Shown here piece after piece: positions 21,075 through 33,000 of a stretch of DNA of 64,000 nucleotides. A program made the position numbers and the translations under genes. Positions within the stretch are counted from its first letter, which is position 1, and the number at the start of each line of letters is the position of its first letter. Location: NCBI GenBank assembly GCA_033032865.1, contig JAWHQI010000028.1, forward strand, positions 6,033,001 through 6,097,000. The letters run 5' to 3'. Origin of the DNA: Dactylorhiza incarnata. Taxonomy: Eukaryota; Streptophyta; Magnoliopsida; Asparagales; Orchidaceae. The notes under the pieces were generated by a model. It worked only from the letters and a program-made list of their open reading frames with translations, did no database searches and was not told the origin of the DNA.

Positions 21075-24000
21075 GTGAGTACTTCCACGAGTCCCTTCTT
21101 CGTCCCACTCTCACTCACTGCAAAACCATAGGCCCTAGCAGTTTAGTACCTTTTCTCTTTTACCGCCCAATATGACGGGCTGGCGCTTTTACTGGCTCTC
21201 ATACCGCACGGAGATATTCTTCATTTTTTGCGAGTGTGCAATAAATTAGTAGCTGGTTTTTATTCTTGGATTACCAAGTTCAGTTATCTTTTTATTAGTG
21301 TACGATGTAGTTAATGGGGAACTTTAATTTGCACTCCACATTTTATTTGTGTTTGAAAGTTCATGAATTATTCTTGACGGTAGGAAATAAGCAGATAAGT
21401 GCATGAATTTGCACTGTTTTTGCAGGATACATGCTACAGCGTTCTTTGCCGAGAGTTTGAGCATTACAGAGATGACATATTAGAGGTAAAGTGCCCTCTT
21501 TGATGCATAACTTCCAATAAGTGCTCTTCCCACTCTTTTTTACTAATAGATGACATATTAAAGCGTTGTTTGAATGATGGAAGTGTATTAATAAAATGCA
21601 TTTTCAGTCACCCTCTACTATCTTTGGCCCAAAATGTCCGTAAGAACTATTTCTTCTCCTTTGAATTGTGACTTTCTCCTTGTATTGTTGGAAGGGATTT
21701 TGTTCATACCTATCATTTCGCTTAACTCTGTTCTTTCACAGAAATTTTGAAATTGTTATTTAAAGATAAATATTGTTACTTAAACAATTTCTAGTGTCCT
21801 CATCGAACTATAGAAGTCTAGTGGAGTATATGTTGTGAAAGGCATTCCTATACCTCATGCAAAATTTAAAATTTAATGTGAATGAATCAATAGGATGGGT
21901 TCATAAAACCAAGCCCTAATAGTTGAGATAAGTCTATTGTTTGTGGTGGTGATGAGAATAATGAGGAAGTGGTCTAATGGTGTGAAAATACATGCGACCT
22001 GTTGTTTTCGTTATCTATGACAAAATTTATAACATGAAAAGAAGTAAAGATTAAGAAAAAGTTTTTTTTGGGTGGGGGATGGGGGAGGGGACAGTAGGAG
22101 AGAATCCTAAATATTTTAGCTTGTAAGACATGAATTTGATGTTTAGGCAGAGTGCTATCTAAATTATTTAATTTTGCAAGGTAAGCATTATAAAGGAAAA
22201 TGAATTTATTGCAATTTGATGATAATAATGATCCTCTATAGAGTAACATTAATCCTTCATAGAACTTAAACTTGTTCATGCCATCCACTGATGAATCACG
22301 CTTGAATTTCATTTTTAAACATAAAAAGTGGTAGCTTTGGTGTTTTGAAACTGTATTACAATTGCATTTTCTCATTCTCCCTGCACATGGTAGAGTTGTC
22401 ACTTGCCTTCAAGTTCTTAGTAAATGCTTGGTATCTAACCTTTGCAAATGGATTTCCAATTATAATACTATACATATCTTGACATTAAATTACCTTAATT
22501 GATCACCAATTTGTGGATTGGGCTTACTAGAACATATTACCTTGATTGAAGACCGATGCACTCGTAGTTGCACCTGATGGGATGATTGGAATGCTAATAT
22601 GATTCTAAATGCAATTTAAGTTAAGATAAGCGACATTCGATTCCATAAAGCAAATTAGGAGTTCAACCTGCACAAGGTTAGAACTTTAATTTCATTTAGC
22701 GGTACAAAACATTCAATGATAGGCATTAGGCAACCCTGCAATAATCAATATGAACCAAAATAACAAATTGTTGTCGGGACAAAACCAACTCATGGAAAAA
22801 ATGAGAGTGAAGAAAAAGAAAACAATACCACTAAGTTTCCCTTAGAAGGAAACTAAGCTTATTACTCTAAACTAGACAGAAACGATCCAACAAATCAGGA
22901 TAGTCTCACTGGGTATAAAAATGTAAGGTAGATGGTCAGTGGAAGGTCCGGCGGAATACGGGAGACTCCTCGCACAAATAGTGTAAAGGCGGTGGTGGCT
23001 TGCGAGGAGGCAACGAGGTGACAAGGTAGAAGAGATAGAGTAACGTCGAAATCTGTGAGAGGTGAAGGAGAAGAACACTTAGAAGAAAGGGAGATGAAGT
23101 GGTGTGGAAGAGCAAAGGGGAGAACTCATGATTCTCTTTCATGATTCTCTTTTGAGTCGAGAGGTGGGTGTTTGTGAAAATATAGTTTCTACTCCTTTTC
23201 TTTTCTAATGCCCGTCCCTTCCTATTAAACAGCACCAGAAGGAAAAAATAGGGGCTATTGGGGAGACATCAAATTGGGGAAACAAGGAGCAAATTGGGGA
23301 AACATCAATGAAGATATATGAGTATCATGGGTTTAGCCCGTTAATAGCAACATACATTTGCTACTCAAGCCAATAATGCAGGAATCAGAAAACGTAATTA
23401 AAAAATTGATTTGGCCCTATCTAGGTGGGACTGATACCATGCAATTCAAACAGTGAGATTGAATTAAAATGATCCGCCGACTGAACCAGAAAAACTATGT
23501 TTTTTTGATCTTTTTCTTGTTATATTTTTTCTATTTTTTTATTAAAAAGAACTTTTTTTTAATATAATAAAACTTATAACAGGAATAGATGTGGTGTAGA
23601 CTCAAAATTTTGGCAAAGGCACAAAAAGAGATTAGGAAACGAATTTGGCTCGATCCGTCTGAATGAAAGAATTACCTTTTTGGCTAACCTACAGTAAAAA
23701 CATAAGGCTTGGATAATTGCATCTTAGGGAATATACCACCACAAAAATGATAAAAAAATGCACGAAAAAATGCAGGAAATAAAATGCAATGTATGCCATA
23801 AATAAAACAAAATAAAATAAAATGCATGCGCAAAGCAAAATTTGGAGCCATGAGCATTTGCCTGTATCAATTTTCGCCGTGTGGGGGAATCTTGTCCCCT
23901 GACGAGAAAGCCTCAGTGATATGCTGAAATATGGTAGAGCGATGACTTGATAACTTCTCGGTCTCGATTTATGAACAATCTGTCAGCAGTCATCCTTACC

Positions 24001-27000
24001 ATCGTACTAAAAACCATCGATGTACCTCACGTCAAGTCTAAGTGGTACGAATATCCACTACATTGTCAATCTCGTTGGTTTTTATCTGCTTAGCAGGTGT
24101 AAATGGTAGTGTCTAAGTTAGGTCGGCAAGGTTGAACAGTAGGGAAATGACCATTGTAGGTGGGAGATCTAACAAATAAGCGCAGTCCCCAATCTACAAA
24201 GTATACAAAATGGTTCAAACTTTCACTTGCTCAACTTGCTGTAAGAAATCTCTGTTGCCAAAAGTATGCCATTACCATATCTCCCTACTAAAAATGTTGC
24301 TCTCTTATGGCTCTTCAACAACTGCCTTGTATCGCGAGCTTGAGATACAAAGTCACATATACATTCGCTAACAATTCTAGTGAGATGTAATTACGGCGGG
24401 AATTACAACCCATTAATCTAAAGTTAAGGAGATACAAGTAAGTATCGACGAGAGGTAAAAAACAAACTGAAAAATCGCAGAAGGTTTAATGCGAGTCGAG
24501 GAGCAGCTTGAAGGTATGAAACTCCCATAACATTGAGAGCCTACAAAGTGTATTCATGTGTTAAACTATAAAAATGGCGTCCGCGAACTCTACGCATAGA
24601 AAAGATGATAAATGTTTCTTTGTAAAACTTCTTTCGTGTTGATGTTTTGTGTTGACTGTGCATAATAATACTCCAAGTCATCGCCATTCCAAGTATTTGA
24701 TATGTTGTTTTCATCACAAGTTTGTAAGTGATAACTTCTGTTTTCAATGCTTCTTTGATGACAAATGATCCTCCTGCCTATTGTGGATTCAACTTTCTTA
24801 CCGAGACCTTTCTATATGCTGCATCCGCCTTTTTCATGACTAGATGTTCAATAACAAATTGCTATAGATTTAGGCTTCATTTGGGAGAGCGGCTGCGGTT
24901 GTAAAAGCATGTGTTGTAAATGGAGGTTTGTAAATGAAGCTGTTGGAAACTGATTGCTGGAAATGGAGTTCTGTTTGGGTAGTTAGTGTTTGCAGAGTTG
25001 TTCAGAACGGAGAATCATTTGGCAAAACAGCGGTGACGTTTTATAAATAAATTTTATTATATAAAAATTTTAATTACTTTTTTCTGATATATATATACAT
25101 ATATAAAAATAATAATATTTTTTCTAATATTATTAAATTCTACTGTTTATATAGTATATAAACAGTATTATTAATTTTTCCTCCGCCTCCACTGTGCCTC
25201 CTCCCTGCCGCCTCCGCCCTGCCTCCGCCATGCCTGCCAGTATTATTAAACCAGAAAGCACTACTCCTCCTTCTCTCTTTCTCCCGGACCGATGCCCATC
25301 TCTGGTCCCACCCATTACTTGACGGCGGTGACCTCTGGATGGAGGAGTAGGAGGAGGTGCTGGAGCTTGGCGGAGGCGGAGGAGGCGGAGTTGATCTCAA
25401 CTCCTCCACCTCCGGTGGCGGTGACCTCCAGATAGAGTAGTAGGGCTTGCCGGAGGCGGAAGAGGAGGCGGAGCCGGTCTCAACTCCACCTCCGGTGGCG
25501 GCATCCGCAACACCTGCAAGGGATATCGATGCATCGACGCGGAACAGCCGGACGGAGACATGCACAACGAGCTTAAACGCGGCAAACTGGAGGCCAGTGG
25601 CAGGGGTTCGGGACGCGGAACAATAGCCATAAGCTAAACGCCGGTGGTTCGAAAACTTGGCGGAAAAACAAACGAGAAAAGCTGACTTCCTCGCGTTTGG
25701 GGAAAACGATCCTGACGAAAACGCCGCGCCAAATAGAGCCTTAATCTAATTCTTCTTTTGTCAGTTATATTGAGGTGATATTCTCCTGTTGATAAGAACT
25801 GAATAAAGGAAAATACGTTTTTCTATAGCATATGAGCTAATTGTGACAAATGCACTTTTCATGAAGAGGGAAGAACATTTAATTATGTTTAAAAGCGGAC
25901 CAATAAGTTGCAAATTGATTATTTTATAACTCGCACAATGGATAAAATGATTTGTAAGGATTACAAAGTCATATTAGGAGAAAGTTTGACAACACGACAT
26001 AAATTAGTGGTGTTGGACGTGCAAATTAAATATAATAACTTTAAGACAAGGACAAAATATTGTCAAAAATTCGGTGGTGGAACTTGAAGATGGAAAAACA
26101 AGTTGTTTTCAAGACAACAGTTATGGAACAACTAGTTGATGACCCTTATGTTGATCCTAGTGTCTCATGAGAAGTTATGCCTTCACATTTAAGGATAAGT
26201 GGAAAAAATATACTTGGAGAATCAAAAGATCGTGCGCCCACAAATAAAGAATCTTGGTTGTGGGAAGATAAAGTGCAAGACAAAGTGAGTCAGCTATAAA
26301 ACACTTTACGCTTATAGGAATGATGAAAACTTGGCAATGTATAAAGTCGCTAAGAAAGAAGTTAAACATGCAGTACGTAAAACAAGAAGTTAAACTTATG
26401 AAGAATTTTATAAGCGACTAGATATCAAAGATGGAGAGCGTGACATATATAAAATTGCTCGTACTAGAGAGAGAAAAACAAGAGATTTAAGCCAAGTTAA
26501 ATGCATAAAGTATGAAACAAATACAATTTTGATGGATGATGTGGCTATTCAAGAGCGATGGAAAAGATACTTTTATCAACTCTATAATAAACCGAAAGAC
26601 AATAAACTAAACTTGGAAGAATTAAGTAAATCAGAGGAGTATAAAAAGTTAGGAACATAACTTTTTATCGTAAAATTCAAGTATCAAAGGTAAATGATGC
26701 TCTAAAGAAGATGTAAAATGGAAAGACGGTTGAGCTAGACGATATACTCATCGAAGTATGAAAATGCATAGGGAAAGAAGGAATTTTGTGGCTTACATGT
26801 TTCTTTAATAAGATACTGAAGTTAAAGAGGATGCCAGACCAATGAAGAGAAAGTATCTTGATAGCTTTGTATAAGAACAAATGAGATATACAAAATTGTG
26901 TTAATTACAGAAGAATTAAATTAATGAGTCATACCATGAAACTATGTGAACGAGTAATAGAAAGAAGAGTAAGACGAGATACTAGCATCTCAGAGAATCA

Positions 27001-30000
27001 ATTTGGATTCATGCCAAGGTGGTCGACCATGAAAGCTATACATCTTTTGAGGAGATTCGTTGGCAACTATCGAGAAAGAAAACAAGATTTGCATATGCTG
27101 CTTATCGATCTTGAGAAGACTTATGATAGGGTTCCAAGAGAGATCTTTTGGAGAGTCTTTGAAAAGAAAGGTGTAAATCTATCATAGATTGACATAATCA
27201 AAGATATGTATACAAATTCAATGACGAGGGTGAGGACATCTGGAGGATTAACACAAGAATTCCCTATCACTGTTGGCTTACATCAAGATTCAGCTTTAAG
27301 CCCTTATCTCTTCACCCTTATCTTAGATGAGCTCACCTGACATATCCAACATGCAATCCCTTGGTGTTTATTTTTTGCGGATGATATCATTTTGGTCGAT
27401 GAGACGTGCGAGGGTGTAAATGTGAAACTTGAATCTTGGCGAGACACTTTAGAAAAAAAGGGTTTTTGGTTGAGTAGGGCAAAGACGGAGTATATGGAGC
27501 TTAAATTTAGCAGTGCAAGAAGGACGGATGACTTCGTTATTATGTTGGGTGATCAAAATATTTCCCGCAGTGAGTGCTTTAAATATCTTGGATCGATAGT
27601 TCAAAAAGATGGAGGTGTTGATAAAGATGTGATACATAGAATCCAAGCAAGTTAGTTGAAGTGGAGAGACGCGTCAGAGATCTTATGTGATCGTAAAGTA
27701 CCATTAAAACTTAAAGGCAAGTTTTACCGTACTGCAATTAGACCAGCGATGCTCTATGGTTCTGAGTGTTGGGCAGTGAATTGTGTACATGAGCAAAAAA
27801 TGGGAGTTGCGGAGATGAGAATGCGTAGGTGGATGTGTGGACACACGAGATTGGATAAAATTAGGAATGAATGTATCAAGGATAAGACAGGAGTGACACC
27901 AATTGCAGAGAAGATGCGAGAAGTTCGACTAAGATTGTTTGTACATGTACAAAGGAGACCATTACAGGCACGTGTTAGGCTTTATGAGAGTTTAGTCACT
28001 AAGCATGTTTAACGGGGGAGGGGTGGACCAATAAAGACTTGGAATGAAACTATAAGGAAAGACATGATGTACTTAGGCATTAGTGAGATTATGACTAAAG
28101 ATAGGGCACAATGATGACAAAGGATCCATATAGCCGACCCCACTATAGTGAGATAAAAACTTGAGTGTTGTTGTTGTATACATTATTTTCCAATATAAGC
28201 GTTCCCGTGCAAGTGATTTTTTTTCTTAAAGTATAATAATTCAAAGTGTATGACTAATAATAATCGACGTAATCTTCCAATTTATAGTGCCCACATACTT
28301 CCATCCTTAAAACCTCTTTAGACTTAGCTCCTCATGATGAACATATTCAAAATAATGTATATAAAATATCCTCCGGTCTAAATGTTCATTAAGAAAATAT
28401 CTAATGTCAGACTCATTATGTAATTGTAATTCAAAAATCGTTAAATATTTCATTTTATTACTCAAGGTTGTAAATATCGGATGTCGATGACATCTCAGAT
28501 TGAGTTTTGAAATATCTGATGTAGTATTTCGGAGATATATCAGGGATATTTTTAAAATATCAAATTTTCATATCTTATAAATAAACAAATAATCAACTAA
28601 AAAAATAAAAATATATATATATATTAAGTATACTTGTATGTTCTAAAAACAAAAAAATAACATAATAAGTAGACAAACAATTAGTTATGTATATTCCAAA
28701 TAAAGTTGAAGAGAATCCTAAACAAAATATTAGTAATACACTACGACTATTATGGACTTGTATCCAAAACAAGTACAAATAGATAAATTGTAAAATATAT
28801 TTAACATTTTAAATTTATTTTATTTGGATAATGGTAAGTTTAAAATTTAGCAGTTAAATATCCTATTGATAATAAATCTTCTTGTGATTAACAAAAATTA
28901 TGTTAAAGTATATGAATTTTTAATTATGTGGAGAATGCTTTAATATTTTGTTTAATATAAAGTATATTAACAAATGTATAGAACATAATTATACAAACAT
29001 GATTGCAAGAATAACATCTATGAAAGAAAAATAAATAATAAGTCTAATCGATTTAAACATTTATATAATGCGATACATATGATGATTTAAGTATGTATAA
29101 TGTCAACATAACCTAAAATAAAATGGGGAATGATATTTTCAAAAGTTGTGTCGGCTGATACGTGTGAAAAATCGAATATATCGGCCTATATTTTACCAAG
29201 ACAACCTATTTTCCGTCAAAACCTACATGCCGGCCAACATGTCGGTCGACATTTAAAATTGATTTGTGACATCTTAAATCCAAATACAAAATCAATTTGT
29301 TTATAAGCAAACAAATATGTGCTAACGATAATATATGAAAATGTAAATGAGTCAAAATCAATGATTTCATATTTTTTATCTTCATCATAAACATACAATC
29401 TTAATATTAAACTCCTTAAATGATTTTCATTTTGAGAGGTATCCCATAGTTTAGATCGCACGAAAAATCAATTTGCTTGTTAGTAAGCAAGTAATACTAT
29501 TGTAAGGATATGAAGGCTCAACTAAATCAAATCTAACATCTAATAATTTGTGTAATGATCAAATATTGATTTACAGTCTGATATAAGAATAAGTGTGTGA
29601 TCAAACTCATCGTTAACTTTAAGATCAAACTCTAATACACAATTTTCTCAACATTATCTTCCAAAAGATAACTTCCTCCTAGATTTTCTTGTAGCACATG
29701 ATCATGCTAAATACATCATATCCACTAACTGTATTGCCAATAATTTTATAGTCTCCGAATTATCTCTTAGAATTGGATCGGGCTCTTATATCATGAAGTT
29801 TGACACAATTCAAATGTTCATAAGTGTGGCCTAAATCACGTATTTGATAATTTGAAAGAGACTGATTGATATGGTCTCGATCATCTATTTTAATCTTTTA
29901 ATTTATATGTCTATCATAATAGTTCAACCAAATAATTCTTTTCTCATTCTTTATACCTTCATCATGTTTTTGTAGGGAATGTGGTAGTAAGTAACTCCTT

Positions 30001-33000
30001 TTGGTGTCTAATATCATCTACTTCGATTTTTTTTTTGCTTCTCAAAGTGTTCTTGTTGCCTATTAAATAATGCTCACCCATTTCCTTCCATGGTAGGGTA
30101 GTATTTTGTCCTTGATTTCCTTAGGTAGTGATGTGAATAAAAGTCAAAGTCTGTATTGAATGTAACTACTATGCACTATAATGCTTAGGATATGTAATAA
30201 GTGCATGATGATGTTGTGTGATATGTCGAAATGACAAGAAATTTTTAGACAACAATTTGATGTTACTGAAATTCAAAGAAAATGTTTTTTTTTTATACTC
30301 AAAAGAAAGACTAAAAATGATGCCAACCTAAACCTTGCTCTGATACCACTTGAGCACTCGTAGTTGCACCTAATGAGATGATTGCAATGCAAATATAATT
30401 CTATACTACGCGGCTACGCCAACCTAAACCTTGCTCTGATACCACTTGAGCACTCGTAGTTGCACCTAATGAGATGATTGCAGTGCAAATATAATTCTAA
30501 ATGCACTTTAAATTAAGATAAGCAACATTAGATTCAACAAAGCAAATTTGGAATGCAACCTACACAAGGTTAGGAATTTAATTTCATTTAGCGGTATGAA
30601 ACATTCGATGATAGGCAACCCTACAACAATTAATAAAAACAAAATAACAAAATAGTTGTCATGACAAAACCAACTCAGGGAAAAACGGGTGGGGGGGGGG
30701 GGAGGGGAAACAATACCACCAAATTTCCGTCGTAAGAAAACTAAGCTAATTACTCAACTTGACAAAAGTGAACCAAAATATTAGGAAAGATCTCGTTAGG
30801 TATGAAAAGGTAGGGTAAGATGATCGGTGTAAGACGAGAGACTCCTCGCGCAAACGGTGTAAAGGCAGCTTCAGCTCGCAAGGAGGGCGACGAGGTAGAA
30901 GAGGTAGAGTGACGTTGAAATTTATGAAGAGAGGAAGGGGAAAGAAGATACTAAGAAGAAAGGGCGGAGAGGGGATGGGGCGTGGAAGAGGGAGAGGAGA
31001 ACTCATGATTCTCTTTGAAGCCGAGAGGCGTCTGTTTGTGAAAATAGGTTTTCCCCTCATTTTTTTTCTTCTAATGCCCATCACTCTCTATTAAATAACC
31101 AGTCAAAAGATGCAACATGAGCAGGCGGACTCTAGGGCATGGTATCCTTAAAACAAGGAGCAAATTGGGAAATATCAATAAAGATATATGAATATCATGG
31201 GTTTATGCCCGTTAATAGTAACATGCGTTTGCTATTGTCAAGCCAAATGATGCAAGAATCAGAAACCGTTATTAAGAAATTGATTTGGCCATATCTAGGT
31301 GTCTAATATCATCTCCTTTTGGTGTCTAATATCATCTACTTCGATTTTTTTTTTGCTTCTCAAAGTGTTCTTGTTGCCTATTAAATAATGCTCACCCATT
31401 TCCTTCCATGGTAGGGTAGTATTTTGTCCTTGATTTCCTTAGGTAGTGATGTGAATAAAAGTCAAAGTCTGTATTGAATGTAACTACTATGCACTATAAT
31501 GCTTAGGATATGTAATAAGTGCATGATGATGTTGTGTGATATGTCGAAATGACAAGAAATTTTTAGACAACAATTTGATGTTACTGAAATTCAAAGAAAA
31601 TGTTTTTTTTTATACTCAAAAGAAAGACTAAAAATGATGCCAACCTAAACCTTGCTCTGATACCACTTGAGCACTCGTAGTTGCACCTAATGAGATGATT
31701 GCAATGCAAATATAATTCTATACTACGCGGCTACGCCAACCTAAACCTTGCTCTGATACCACTTGAGCACTCGTAGTTGCACCTAATGAGATGATTGCAG
31801 TGCAAATATAATTCTAAATGCACTTTAAATTAAGATAAGCAACATTAGATTCAACAAAGCAAATTTGGAATGCAACCTACACAAGGTTAGGAATTTAATT
31901 TCATTTAGCGGTATGAAACATTCGATGATAGGCAACCCTACAACAATTAATAAAAACAAAATAACAAAATAGTTGTCATGACAAAACCAACTCAGGGAAA
32001 AACGGGTGGGGGGGGGAGGGGAAACAATACCACCAAATTTCCGTCGTAAGAAAACTAAGCTAATTACTCAACTTGACAAAAGTGAACCAAAATATTAGGA
32101 AAGATCTCGTTAGGTATGAAAAGGTAGGGTAAGATGATCGGTGTAAGACGAGAGACTCCTCGCGCAAACGGTGTAAAGGCAGCTTCAGCTCGCAAGGAGG
32201 GCGACGAGGTAGAAGAGGTAGAGTGACGTTGAAATTTATGAAGAGAGGAAGGGGAAAGAAGATACTAAGAAGAAAGGGCGGAGAGGGGATGGGGCGTGGA
32301 AGAGGGAGAGGAGAACTCATGATTCTCTTTGAAGCCGAGAGGCGTCTGTTTGTGAAAATAGGTTTTCCCCTCATTTTTTTTCTTCTAATGCCCATCACTC
32401 TCTATTAAATAACCAGTCAAAAGATGCAACATGAGCAGGCGGACTCTAGGGCATGGTATCCTTAAAACAAGGAGCAAATTGGGAAATATCAATAAAGATA
32501 TATGAATATCATGGGTTTATGCCCGTTAATAGTAACATGCGTTTGCTATTGTCAAGCCAAATGATGCAAGAATCAGAAACCGTTATTAAGAAATTGATTT
32601 GGCCATATCTAGGTGGTACCCATATGTTATGGTCCTCACGTCGTTGGTTATCTATTATTAGGGTATTTTTATATTAAGTCGAATTGTATCGAGTCGAGTG
32701 CATTAGGTGTTTATTTATTGTAGTGAGTCGAGTCTTATTATATTAATATTTATGTATTTTAATATTTTGTGTCTTGATGTTATTACGGGGTTGCCACCCG
32801 GGGTCTTATATAATAGACCCTTGTCATGTATTTGAATTTTAATCAATGAATGAAACTTCTTCCTTCTCTCTCTAATTCCTCTTCCTCTCTCTCTAAGCTC
32901 TCCTATTCCCTCAACTTCTTCTCCTTCACAAGCTCTAGGGTTAAAACCCCCTTGTATCTCTGCTGCCGACCTCCAACGATCTCAACAAAAAAGAAGCCCA

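Larger units (their letters stand above)
25880..28180 (+). mobile_element. LINE retrotransposon, decayed
   Basis: Plus-strand fragments encode the end of an L1-type endonuclease (25890-26060), reverse transcriptase (26924-27400) and the C-terminal region (27392-28012). They are separated by many stops. The 3' end has a short (TTG)n tail after 'cccactatagtgagat'. The last part closely matches the minus-strand LINE fragment at 48420-49069, so both belong to one family. Confidence 0.82.

Noticed and set aside
25140..25565. Pro/Ser-rich 141-codon frame as a gene
   Set aside because: It results from GC-rich repeats in the PIF-like element and ends are not gene-like.
30746..31084. Identical 112-codon frames in both tandem units as duplicated genes
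   Set aside because: They lie in the R1 LTR, are Pro/Leu-rich and have no known domain.
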